Source of the DNA: Asterias rubens
Lineage: Eukaryota; Echinodermata; Asteroidea; Forcipulatida; Asteriidae
Length of the DNA stretch: 64,000 nt
NCBI RefSeq assembly: GCF_902459465.1
Contig: NC_047062.1
Coordinates: 30,746,673 to 30,810,672, forward strand
Direction of reading: 5' to 3'
The position numbers and the translations under genes are program-made. Position 1 is the first letter of the stretch. Each line of letters starts with the position of its first letter. This document shows, piece after piece, positions 27,301 through 30,153 of this stretch. The notes beneath the pieces are model-generated. The model ran no database searches, was not told where the DNA came from, and worked only from the letters and a program-made list of their open reading frames with translations.

Positions 27301-29847
27301 AAGAGTCAACCCACACCAACAACTGGGCCCAATTTCATAAACCTGTTTAGCAGAAAATACTGCGTAGCAAATTTCTTTGCTGAGCAAATATTGAACGGGG
27401 CTCTAGTTACAACAATGTAATTTTATGGAATTTTGGCTGGTAACCTGTTTCTGCTGAGCAATATTTTGCTATGCTTAGCGATCCTGCTCCCTAGTCACTG
27501 ATAAAGTTCAAGGTGAATCCCCCAAGAGTTAACTGTCTTGTTATCTGTCACAGGTGGAGACTACCACTACTATAATGTGTCACCAGAGGAATTCTGCAGT
27601 AAAAAGATCACCAACAAGCTGGTACAGCAAGTTCAGGTTAGTACAGCTTGTTAAAGGGTGTGGGTAGTTTTGTAAATGTATGACACAAAACATTAGTGTA
27701 CACAGATTTATATTAAACTTACTTGGTTTGAAGATATTGATGGTAGTGTGCTTCCCTTAAATATTACATGTTGAAGTGCTGTAGTGTTTGAGAAATGAAT
27801 ACAAAAAAATTAACAAAAACTTTTTTCGTCTCAGTGAGACGAAAAATATTTCAGCATGTCAAGGGGTTTACACGACTCTCCTGAAACCACTACTCTGTTC
27901 CTTTCTCTTTTTTTCTCAAAAACTTGACAACTATTGAAGCTGAAACTTCTACAGGTAAATTAAATCACATACAACTTCATTCACATTGAGTAGGGATTAA
28001 TGTCATGGCCAAAAACTTGATCTACAAAACCCTTGAATTAGATGTTCAAGTTGAGATTATTGCAAGGTTTCTTCACATGTCCCTGAACCTGTATATGACG
28101 ACATACTTCCCTTATCTTCCTTTAGGACCCTCTGGTGCTAGCGAGTCTAGCATTGCCTACTTGGTGTGAGAAACTCACCAGAAGATGCCCCATGCTATTC
28201 CCGTTTGAGACTAGACACCTGTTCTTCTCATGTACAGCGTTTGGCGTATCAAGGTAAGATCAGGGCCCAACTGGAGACTTTCGAACACTAGGGGGCAGCA
28301 GACTTGCCAGGTAAACTTTTATTGGATACCTAGCACATTTTCAACAGCAATGAATTTACCTGGTAAGTCTACCGCCAGCTAGCATCCCATGAAGTCTAAC
28401 CATTCATAAAGCTTGCTAGGCACACAAACTTGCTTAGCATAAAAAAATTGTGTCTCTTAGGGGTACCAGTTAAAATACCATGTAATGCTGATGTTTATGG
28501 CTGGTTCCCTTGTAATTAGTTGTGTTGACCATGCAAAGTTACAAATGTACACGGTGCTACACCAAACCTTACAAGATTGTTTCTGGACCATGCAAAGTTT
28601 CAAATCCATTTTATCAATTGATTTTACATAGAGCCATTGCCTGGCTTCAAGAAAAGCGCGATGCTAGCTCTGAGAGAGTCCGTACACCAAGCACTCGCAG
28701 GGATGACCAGCATGAGTTCAGAGTTGGCAGGTTAAAGCACGAGAGAGTCAAGGTACCACGCAGCGAGCAGCAACTATTGGAGTGGGCCATCAACGTCATG
28801 AGACTCCACAGCAGACGCAAGTCCATTCTGGAGGTCAGTTCATTCGTCGAGAGACTCACAAAGTTTCTTGAGTAGTGTTTTTGCTTTGATCTGTAGAGGA
28901 TGTTTGCCATACTACCTTGTCCATTAACTGTTATGACCCCCCTTGGTGTGATTTGTCAATTTCGTTTTTTTTCATTTCGAAAAGGGTATGCCTGGAATAA
29001 AAGATAACTACAGGCATCCAGCTTTTTGCAAAAATAACTCATTAAGCTATGTAACATGCATTCTATTACTTCTGCCTTAATCTGATTTCACCGATAACTT
29101 AACCACCAGAACTTGAATCTGGTGCTCTAAACCCTTCGGCCATGACAGCCTTTGTACTTAATTTGAGATTCCTACATATTTGCAAGAGTCATTTATGAAT
29201 GGAGCTATTTAAATGATTTTCTTCAGTGTTTCTCTGTAAGATGTTTTTAGACGCTGTCAGAATATTAAAGTATTCTTTTCTGCTTTTGATTTCAGGTTGA
29301 GTTCATGGGTGAGGAAGGCACAGGTCTAGGGCCAACCCTAGAGTTCTATGCCTTGGTAGCCGCAGAACTCCAACGTAAGAGTCTCGGCATGTGGCTGTGT
29401 GATGACGAGTTTCCTGATGATATGGCTAGAGAGGTTAGTTGGTTTGTTGTCAGTTTGTTTAGACAGGAATGATATTCTCCCTACTTAAGTCTGATTTCCG
29501 ATTTGTTTAGAGAAACCAGCAAAATGTTATTCAATAGCCTTTACAGTTTTTTAAAAGCCTGCAATATGTAGGTCAACTCATGAACTCAATAAAATATTCC
29601 TACTTTTTTCCACAAGCCAAACATTGTGCCTATTTAGATTATTTAAAACCAAAACAAGATGCTAGACTGGAAATCCCTCCTCCAAATGTTTAATTTGGTC
29701 CTCAATGGTCTCATTCATCATCAACAGGTTGACATCGGTGAAGGCGTTAAACCCAGAGGATTCTACATCCAAAGGATATGTGGTCTCTTCCCAGCTCCAT
29801 TAGTCCAAGACAGCGAAGACATCGACCGCGTCGTTCAAGTCTTTAAG
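230..29847 (+). CDS. HECTD1: HECTD1 E3 ubiquitin ligase, partial multi-exon gene (33 exons)
   Basis: HECTD1 is a HECT-type E3 ligase that accepts ubiquitin from an E2 on a catalytic Cys and passes it to substrates. Thirty-three exons with GT donors, AG acceptors and matching phases join into 1,716 open codons, colinear with vertebrate HECTD1 (about 2,600 residues, from family knowledge). Order in joined codons: ankyrin repeats (about 1-74), conserved helical and basic blocks (75-640), galactose-binding/SUN-like fold (about 650-850), start of MIB/HERC2 (about 880-910), Ser/Thr-rich and acidic linker (910-1270), BTHB domain (about 1365-1430), start of the HECT N-lobe (about 1630-1716). Roughly 400 N-terminal residues lie upstream. 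The second half of MIB/HERC2 and the last 370-380 HECT residues, with the catalytic Cys, were not found. No promoter or 3' end is visible. Gene identity is very secure. Confidence 0.95.
330..1133 (+). other. HECTD1 intron 1 of window
   Basis: It contains a 26-nt exact copy of part of exon 1 (549-574) and a minus-strand tRNA-like element at 959-1,018. No other feature recognised. Confidence 0.7.
959..1018 (-). repeat. tRNA-like element in intron 1
   Basis: On the minus strand TAGCTCAGTTGGTAGAG is a perfect box A and AGTTCAAATCCC a good box B. The anticodon loop lacks T33 and the acceptor stem pairs poorly. It is a tRNA pseudogene or SINE head rather than a functional tRNA. Confidence 0.6.
1134..1257 (+). 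CDS. HECTD1: HECTD1 exon 2: ankyrin repeat
   Basis: The acceptor is TTATCAG and the donor CCCG/GTGAGC. The exon encodes [20 protein letters not shown] followed by [14 protein letters not shown], a canonical ankyrin repeat continuing the previous exon. It ends in phase 1 and supplies the G of a Gly codon completed in exon 3. Confidence 0.95.
1500..2600 (+). mobile_element. LINE remnant: reverse-transcriptase C-terminal part
   Basis: One frame, broken by a single TAA at 1,766-1,768, encodes RT C-terminal motifs: [50 protein letters not shown] and [13 protein letters not shown] sequence. The 3' end is AATAAATGTTACTGAATTGA with a (GAATT)n tail. It is a 5'-truncated CR1/jockey-type copy in the sense orientation of HECTD1. 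Confidence 0.85.
2942..3131 (+). CDS. HECTD1: HECTD1 exon 3: linker after the ankyrin repeats
   Basis: The acceptor is CCCCATAG and the donor ATAAG/GTAAAT. Recognisable HECTD1 blocks are GEWMVPV at the start and [20 protein letters not shown] near the end, flanking an acidic, Ser/Pro/Glu-rich stretch that is probably disordered. It ends in phase 2 within an Arg codon. Confidence 0.93.
3226..3400 (+). mobile_element. tRNA-derived SINE, family B
   Basis: CTGGTTCGAATCCCACTGGG is a box B. The body reads GGGTTTTCAGTCCCTACCTG and TTTCCCTGGAATA. The same family occurs at 10,911-11,075 and, diverged, at 13,450-13,600. Confidence 0.75.
3407..3597. mobile_element. Foldback element, family C
   Basis: The ends CCAATTATAGAGCTGCT and AGCAGCTCTATGAAATGA are inverted. 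The interior TAAGATTACCAACC and CTTAGCAGAAAACTG recurs at about 19,030-19,470, 20,516-20,835, 27,104-27,265 and 27,322-27,500. A short noncoding MITE-like family. Confidence 0.75.
3598..3747. mobile_element. Palindromic MITE, 150 bp
   Basis: The left arm GATTTCACAAAGAGTTGGGA and right arm CCTAACTCTTTGTGAAATCG form a long hairpin, with internal GGACTAGTCC-type palindromes. A partial relative is at 23,779-23,890. It ends 32 bases before exon 4. Confidence 0.88.
3780..3915 (+). CDS. HECTD1: HECTD1 exon 4: helical repeat segment
   Basis: The acceptor is TTCTACAG and the donor GAG/GTAAGC. It encodes [13 protein letters not shown] and [12 protein letters not shown], matching the helical armadillo-like part of HECTD1. 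It starts in phase 2 and ends in phase 0. Confidence 0.93.
4840..5016 (+). CDS. HECTD1: HECTD1 exon 5: helical repeat segment
   Basis: Fifty-nine codons, phase 0 at both ends, with acceptor GATACAG and donor CAG/GTAAGG. It begins [17 protein letters not shown] and contains [18 protein letters not shown], both strongly conserved in HECTD1. An acidic tail follows. Confidence 0.94.
5719..5947 (+). CDS. HECTD1: HECTD1 exon 6: highly conserved Trp-rich block
   Basis: The acceptor is GTTTTAG and the donor CTCAG/GTAGGT. It encodes [20 protein letters not shown], then [20 protein letters not shown] and [11 protein letters not shown], one of the most conserved HECTD1 stretches. A (CAAT)n microsatellite begins within a few bases of the donor. 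Confidence 0.95.
5957..5991 (+). repeat. (CAAT)n microsatellite beside the exon 6 donor
   Basis: Imperfect CAAT/CAAG tetranucleotide repeats start about 10 bases into intron 6. They may vary between individuals and sit close to the 5' splice site. Confidence 0.8.
6290..6350. repeat. (AAAT)n and (GAAA)n microsatellite
   Basis: Consecutive AAAT and AAAG/GAAA tetranucleotide repeats in intron 6. Confidence 0.85.
6513..6688 (+). CDS. HECTD1: HECTD1 exon 7
   Basis: The acceptor is TGATTTACAG and the donor CAACAG/GTGAGT. It encodes [16 protein letters not shown] and [12 protein letters not shown], ending NNSDGQQ, colinear with vertebrate HECTD1. It enters in phase 1 and leaves in phase 0. Confidence 0.94.
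6781..7060. mobile_element. MITE-like element, family D
   Basis: It begins GGGAAGGTATACGTTTGGTA and carries AAGCATTTTGAGAAACATTT and TCAGGACTTTTGGCTTTATC. A related copy at about 8,500-8,895 begins TGTACATTTGGTAATGGCTC and ends AAAGGTTTACATTGCCTTT. No coding capacity. Confidence 0.65.
7235..7399 (+). CDS. HECTD1: HECTD1 exon 8
   Basis: Fifty-five codons, phase 0 to phase 0, acceptor GTTGACAG and donor AGAAG/GTAGAT. It encodes [20 protein letters not shown] and [11 protein letters not shown] followed by a basic tail, all matching HECTD1. Confidence 0.95.
7732..7862. mobile_element. Palindromic MITE, 131 bp
   Basis: The ends GTTAAGGCCCGGTCACACAG and CCGTGTGACCGGGCCGTTAC are near-perfect inverted repeats. 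Confidence 0.88.
7872..8046. mobile_element. Foldback MITE, family E
   Basis: The ends AGCCCGATTCATACTTCCTG and CAGGAAGTATGAACTGGGCT are inverted. A second copy with the same ends lies at 22,685-22,854. Confidence 0.85.
8154..8291 (+). CDS. HECTD1: HECTD1 exon 9
   Basis: Forty-six codons, phase 0 to phase 0, acceptor TTGTTTCAG and donor CAAG/GTAAGA. It encodes [20 protein letters not shown] and a helical region, aligning with the corresponding vertebrate segment at lower identity than exon 8. Confidence 0.92.
8916..9058. mobile_element. Long palindrome, foldback element
   Basis: The arms ACAATTGTTGCACGCTGTGA and CACAGCGTGCAACAATTGT, with inner arms GCGTTTTGTACACCC and GGGTGTACAAAACCCATGG, form a hairpin of about 60 bp per arm in intron 9. 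Confidence 0.85.
9486..9632 (+). CDS. HECTD1: HECTD1 exon 10
   Basis: Forty-nine codons, phase 0 to phase 0, acceptor TATTTCAG and donor AAT/GTAAGT. It encodes [20 protein letters not shown] and [14 protein letters not shown]. The usual polypyrimidine tract is replaced by a (TTA)n run at about 9,457-9,480. A second AG at 9,491-9,492 would break the phase. Confidence 0.93.
9780..10160 (+). repeat. Intronic tandem repeat, about 97-111 bp, three copies
   Basis: The motif GAATGGTCAGACAGTA recurs at about 9,854, 9,951 and 10,062. Each copy is followed by GGGTTGACTGTGTACTGT and a CATTCACCAC motif. A diverged relative lies at about 19,790-20,100 in another intron, so the unit is also interspersed. 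Confidence 0.8.
10202..10293 (+). CDS. HECTD1: HECTD1 exon 11
   Basis: The acceptor is CGTTTCAG and the donor AAGG/GTAAGC. It encodes [20 protein letters not shown], matching the vertebrate segment around ERINVFKTAF. It ends in phase 2. Confidence 0.9.
10678..10789 (+). CDS. HECTD1: HECTD1 exon 12
   Basis: The acceptor is TTTGTAG and the donor ACAG/GTAAGA. It encodes [20 protein letters not shown] then [12 protein letters not shown], nearly identical to vertebrate HECTD1. It enters in phase 2 and leaves in phase 0. Confidence 0.94.
10911..11075 (+). mobile_element. tRNA-derived SINE, family B, copy 2
   Basis: GGTATCTTTCCTCGCCTTCC and ACCTCTAGGACCTTGATTCG match the copy at 3.2 kb, as does GGGTTTTCAGTCCCGACC. 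Confidence 0.75.
11327..11461 (+). CDS. HECTD1: HECTD1 exon 13
   Basis: Forty-five codons, phase 0 to phase 0, acceptor TTGTTTAG and donor AATG/GTAAGA. It encodes [20 protein letters not shown] then [14 protein letters not shown] and ERYLLKM, which is very highly conserved. Confidence 0.95.
11996..12135 (+). CDS. HECTD1: HECTD1 exon 14: entry into the galactose-binding/SUN-like fold
   Basis: The acceptor is TTTGTCAG and the donor CAAA/GTAAGT. It encodes [20 protein letters not shown] and [16 protein letters not shown], the start of the beta-sandwich related to F5/8-type C and Sad1/UNC domains. It ends in phase 2. Confidence 0.95.
12650..12793 (+). CDS. HECTD1: HECTD1 exon 15: galactose-binding/SUN-like fold
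   Basis: The acceptor is AATCCCTAG and the donor ACAA/GTAAGT. It encodes [14 protein letters not shown], then [20 protein letters not shown] and NCHTNDDK. Entry and exit phases are both 2. Confidence 0.95.
12908..12974. repeat. Near-perfect inverted repeat, 27-bp arms
   Basis: The arms GCATGCTGGTCTAGCTAG and CTAGCTAGACCAGCATGC, plus flanking GAATGA and TCATTC, are separated by a 12-nt loop. This would form a stable hairpin in DNA or RNA. Confidence 0.85.
13450..13600 (+). mobile_element. tRNA-derived SINE, diverged family B
   Basis: TTGGCTCAGTGGTTTCTGTC is box A-like and CCGGTTTGATTCCCGGCC is box B-like. The body TGGGTTTTTCAGTTCCTACC matches family B. Confidence 0.7.
13737..13916 (+). CDS. 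HECTD1: HECTD1 exon 16: galactose-binding/SUN-like fold
   Basis: The acceptor is TCCGACAG and the donor CCGGG/GTAAGA. It encodes [20 protein letters not shown], then [20 protein letters not shown], the best conserved part of the beta-sandwich. This fold is typical of ligand- or protein-binding modules. Confidence 0.96.
14567..14739 (+). CDS. HECTD1: HECTD1 exon 17: end of galactose-binding/SUN-like fold
   Basis: The acceptor is CCTTGCAG and the donor CACTA/GTAAGT. It encodes [20 protein letters not shown], then [17 protein letters not shown], closing the domain. It ends in phase 1. Confidence 0.95.
15488..15661 (+). CDS. HECTD1: HECTD1 exon 18: start of the MIB/HERC2 domain
   Basis: The acceptor is TTTGACAG and the donor AGAGG/GTAAGA. 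It encodes [16 protein letters not shown], then [11 protein letters not shown], the diagnostic opening of MIB/HERC2, ending VVLAEHREG. In the family about 30 more residues follow (the conserved D-V-x-W, Y-R-M-G-A-E-G-K block). These are absent from exon 19 and from the 1.77-kb intron. Confidence 0.93.
15731..16116 (+). mobile_element. MITE family A, copy 1
   Basis: The terminal inverted repeats begin GCAGTGGACACTATCGGTAA and end ATTACCAATAGTGTCCAGTG. The element has no coding capacity. Further copies lie at 16,939-17,313, 24,453-24,790, 38,429-38,773, 47,590-47,906 and 48,108-48,464, with a fragment at 60,579-60,713. Confidence 0.85.
16200..16390 (+). mobile_element. Truncated LINE 3' end with (GAATT)n tail
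   Basis: The tail of repeated TGAATTGAAT units at 16,360-16,390 follows a short noncoding sequence ending in ATAACCGTTGCTTTGAATTG. The LINE at 1.5-2.6 kb ends in the same type of tail. Confidence 0.6.
16391..16620. mobile_element. Foldback MITE
   Basis: The left end GACCCTTCCCATGAAATATG is the inverted complement of the right end CATATTTCATCTGAAGGGTC. The internal sequence is CpG-rich and noncoding. It directly abuts a GAATT-repeat LINE tail, probably a nested or target-site insertion. Confidence 0.8.
16939..17313 (-). mobile_element. MITE family A, copy 2 (inverted)
   Basis: The outer ends TTAAAGGGAAGGTGCATGTT and CGTGTACCTTCCCTTTAA form terminal inverted repeats. The interior is family A in reverse orientation, with TGGTAATTGTCAAAGACCAG on the left. 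Confidence 0.85.
17433..17624 (+). CDS. HECTD1: HECTD1 exon 19: Ser/Thr-rich linker
   Basis: The acceptor is CCTTATAG and the donor AAAG/GTAAGC. The low-complexity reading frame [20 protein letters not shown] and [13 protein letters not shown] fits the disordered Ser-rich region after MIB/HERC2. Phases 1 to 1 keep the frame directly joined to exon 18 despite the missing half-domain. Confidence 0.82.
17735..18135 (-). mobile_element. LINE reverse-transcriptase C-terminal fragment
   Basis: The minus frame reads [17 protein letters not shown], then [16 protein letters not shown] and [14 protein letters not shown], the characteristic C-terminus of CR1/jockey-like endonuclease-reverse transcriptases. 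The 3' end (left) has TTATAGAGCGC and a TAA-type microsatellite tail. The 5' part is truncated, so this is a dead-on-arrival copy. Confidence 0.85.
18220..18320 (-). repeat. Interspersed repeat, family F
   Basis: CTGACGTCACACTTTGAGGC and GAATTACGCTAGAAATCTGC recur in inverted orientation at about 22,018-22,085 (AAGCCTCGAAGTGTGACGTC). Confidence 0.65.
18629..18841 (+). CDS. HECTD1: HECTD1 exon 20: linker
   Basis: The acceptor is GCTTTCAG and the donor ACTG/GTAAGT, phase 1 to phase 1. It is a poorly conserved Ala/Ser/Glu-rich frame ([20 protein letters not shown]). The call rests on strong splice signals, matching phase and position in the gene. It is probably a disordered linker. Confidence 0.8.
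18882..20155 (+). other. HECTD1 intron 20 content
   Basis: It holds a TTTCACAAAG foldback element (about 18,882-19,030), two family C foldback elements (about 19,030-19,470) and a diverged copy of the 9.8-10.1 kb repeat (about 19,790-20,100). No coding content. Confidence 0.55.
20242..20478 (+). CDS. HECTD1: HECTD1 exon 21: GC-rich Ser/Thr/Gly linker
   Basis: The acceptor is TTCCTTAG and the donor AGCA/GTGAGT, phase 1 to phase 1. It encodes a Thr-rich run, then [20 protein letters not shown], which aligns with a conserved vertebrate motif (ASVPNLSSRE). The following Gly/Ser/Arg stretch is much more GC-rich than the neighbouring exons. Confidence 0.88.
21244..21360. mobile_element. Foldback element in intron 21
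   Basis: The arms AGTGTTGGTTCTGAAAAGAA and TTCTTTTTAGAACCAATACT, with inner TGATAACTCAACTTTC and GAAAAGTTGAGTTGTCA, form a stem-loop. Confidence 0.82.
21428..21590 (+). mobile_element. LINE 3'-end fragment
   Basis: TTCAAGCGCAGCCTTAAGAC (the FKxxLKTNLF end of the RT) leads into GGTGCCTTTGAATGGTTTCC and GTGCGCCTTATAAATGTTAT. This is the same 3' end as the LINE at 57.5 kb. Confidence 0.8.
21598..21881 (+). CDS. HECTD1: HECTD1 exon 22: Ser/Thr-rich and acidic linker
   Basis: The acceptor is CTTACAG and the donor ACG/GTAAGT. It contains [20 protein letters not shown], then [20 protein letters not shown] and a further acidic run. This matches the vertebrate block around CRASTLLAELDDDE. It ends in phase 0. 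Confidence 0.93.
22255..22345 (+). mobile_element. tRNA-derived SINE, family G, fragment
   Basis: GTGTGTGGGTTCGAATCCCA is a box B, preceded by TCAAGTTCTGGTGGTTAAGT. It matches the longer copy at 26.2 kb. Confidence 0.7.
22509..22665 (+). CDS. HECTD1: HECTD1 exon 23
   Basis: The acceptor is TGCCCTAG and the donor CCAG/GTAGGT. It encodes [20 protein letters not shown], then [20 protein letters not shown], almost identical to vertebrate HECTD1. A GT inside the exon (PG/R) is read through because the homology continues. It ends in phase 1. Confidence 0.96.
22685..22854. mobile_element. Foldback MITE, family E, copy 2
   Basis: The ends AGCTTGGTTCATACCTCCTG and CTGGAAGTATGAGCTGGGCT are inverted and match the copy at 7.9 kb. 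Confidence 0.82.
22885..23100 (+). mobile_element. LINE reverse-transcriptase fragment
   Basis: The frame [19 protein letters not shown] then [17 protein letters not shown] matches the C-terminal RT of the LINE at 57.5 kb, cut short on both sides. Confidence 0.82.
23298..23386 (+). CDS. HECTD1: HECTD1 exon 24
   Basis: The acceptor is CTTTGTAG and the donor CAGGG/GTAGGT. It encodes [19 protein letters not shown], matching the segment around TPSPRLALTLKVTGLG. It enters in phase 1 and leaves in phase 0. Confidence 0.9.
23397..23640 (+). mobile_element. tRNA-derived SINE, family G
   Basis: TCGTGGACGAGTGGATAAGA is box A-like and GTGTGGGTTCAAGTCC box B. The body GTCCTTTAGCAAGACACTTA and AAAAGAACCCAGTGCACTTA is shared with 26.2-26.4 kb. 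Confidence 0.85.
23920..24005 (-). mobile_element. tRNA-like SINE fragment, family H
   Basis: Reading minus, the box B is GTCGCGGGTTCGTATCCCAC. It is a diverged copy of the element at 26,985-27,062. Confidence 0.6.
24151..24281 (+). CDS. HECTD1: HECTD1 exon 25
   Basis: The acceptor is CATTTTGCAG and the donor ACAC/GTAAGA. It encodes [20 protein letters not shown] and [13 protein letters not shown], matching the vertebrate [12 protein letters not shown] block. It ends in phase 2. Confidence 0.95.
24453..24790 (+). mobile_element. MITE family A, copy 3
   Basis: It begins TAAAGGCAGTGGACACTATT and ends ACCTATAGTGTCCACGTCTT, with the GAGAAACGGCTCCCTCTGGA interior. Confidence 0.85.
24968..25028 (+). 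CDS. HECTD1: HECTD1 exon 26 (small)
   Basis: Sixty-one nucleotides with acceptor TTATACAG and donor TGAG/GTAATA. It encodes [20 protein letters not shown], aligning with IMYREMKDSDKEKE. The phase is 2 on entry and 0 on exit. It is too short to find by ORF length alone. Confidence 0.9.
25219..25382. mobile_element. Long foldback element
   Basis: The outer arms GGGAATCAAAGTGTG and CACATTGATTCCC and inner arms GAGGCCTGGTTCTTGATAAT and ATTATCAAGAACCAGGCC make a hairpin with about 75-bp arms in intron 26. Confidence 0.88.
25698..25809. mobile_element. Foldback element, 112 bp
   Basis: The arms ACAGTTAAAATTATAGGCCC and AGGCCTATAATTTTAACTGT, with inner ATGATGTCAAAACCATGG and inverse, form a near-perfect hairpin. 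Confidence 0.88.
25939..26121 (+). CDS. HECTD1: HECTD1 exon 27: BTHB domain
   Basis: Sixty-one codons, phase 0 to phase 0, acceptor GTCATTCAG and donor ACAAG/GTTAGT. It encodes [20 protein letters not shown], then [20 protein letters not shown] and SQLIAAYK, the basic tilted helix bundle domain characteristic of HECTD1. Confidence 0.95.
26155..26465 (+). mobile_element. tRNA-derived SINE, family G, full-length copy
   Basis: GTGTGGGTTAGAATCTCGGT is a decayed box B, followed by GACACTTGTGTCCTTGAGTA, GTCCTTCGGATGGGATGTAA, AAAAGAACCCAGTTACACTT and CTTATAAGGTGCTACATAAA. It is the longest copy of this family in the window. Confidence 0.85.
26649..26847 (+). CDS. HECTD1: HECTD1 exon 28
   Basis: The acceptor is TGATTTCAG and the donor AGAG/GTCAGT. 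It starts [20 protein letters not shown] and ends VSDVLQLLRILY-like ([20 protein letters not shown]), matching the vertebrate sequence. The middle is divergent. It ends in phase 1. Confidence 0.92.
26985..27062 (-). mobile_element. tRNA-like SINE head, family H
   Basis: On the minus strand GGTGGTCTAGTTGGTAAGAC is box A and GTGGGTTCGAATCCCACC a perfect box B. The insert between them and the missing acceptor pairing argue for a SINE rather than a tRNA gene. Confidence 0.65.
27554..27636 (+). CDS. HECTD1: HECTD1 exon 29
   Basis: The acceptor is CTGTCACAG and the donor TTCAG/GTTAGT. It encodes [19 protein letters not shown], aligning with PPDEFTSKKITTKILQQIE. It enters in phase 1 and leaves in phase 0. 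Confidence 0.94.
27650..27960. mobile_element. Interspersed MITE-like element
   Basis: GGGTGTGGGTAGTTTTGTAA, the small palindrome TTCGTCTCAGTGAGACGAA and GACTCTCCTGAAACCACTAC are in intron 29. No ORF. Confidence 0.5.
28126..28253 (+). CDS. HECTD1: HECTD1 exon 30
   Basis: The acceptor is CCTTTAG and the donor TCAAG/GTAAGA. It encodes [20 protein letters not shown], then [20 protein letters not shown]. It ends in phase 2 within an Arg codon. Confidence 0.95.
28632..28833 (+). CDS. HECTD1: HECTD1 exon 31
   Basis: The acceptor is TTTTACATAG and the donor GAG/GTCAGT. It encodes [20 protein letters not shown], then [20 protein letters not shown], nearly identical to vertebrate HECTD1 just before the HECT domain. 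It ends in phase 0. Confidence 0.95.
29095..29150 (-). mobile_element. SINE fragment, family G
   Basis: Reading minus, AGCACCAGATTCAAGTTCTG then GTGGTTAAGTT is the 5' piece of the SINE seen at 22.26 and 26.2 kb. Confidence 0.55.
29296..29433 (+). CDS. HECTD1: HECTD1 exon 32: start of the HECT domain
   Basis: Forty-six codons, phase 0 to phase 0, acceptor GATTTCAG and donor GAGAG/GTTAGT. It encodes [20 protein letters not shown] and [11 protein letters not shown], the canonical opening of the HECT N-lobe. Confidence 0.96.
29728..29847 (+). CDS. HECTD1: HECTD1 exon 33: HECT domain, broken off by the 60-bp array
   Basis: The acceptor is ATCAACAG. Forty codons are recognisable ([20 protein letters not shown] then [14 protein letters not shown]). 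The family then needs FLG-x-FLAK-x-x-QDNRLVDLP, but the sequence passes into the 60-bp tandem array at a TAAG shared with the repeat. There is no GT donor at the break. Read through, the frame adds 55 array-encoded residues and stops at 30,013-30,015. The E2-binding surface, hinge and catalytic Cys are therefore missing. Confidence 0.9.
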
Positions 29848-30153
29848 CCACTGGTTGCCAATGTTGCTTTACTTTACTTACTTGAGCAGCAGGCCTTTGG
29901 TTGGAGTCCACTGGTTGCCAATGTTGCTTTACTTTACTTTCTTGAGGGACAGACCTTTGGTGGTATGCCAGACCTTTGGTTGTATGCTACTGGTTGCCAA
30001 TGTTGCTTAACTTAACTTTCTTGAGGGACAGACCTTTGGTGGTATGCCAGACCTTTGGTTGTATGCTACTGGTTGCCAATGTTGCTTAACTTAACTTTCT
30101 TGAGGGACAGACCTTTTGTTGTATGCCACTGGTTGCCAATGTTGCTTAACTTA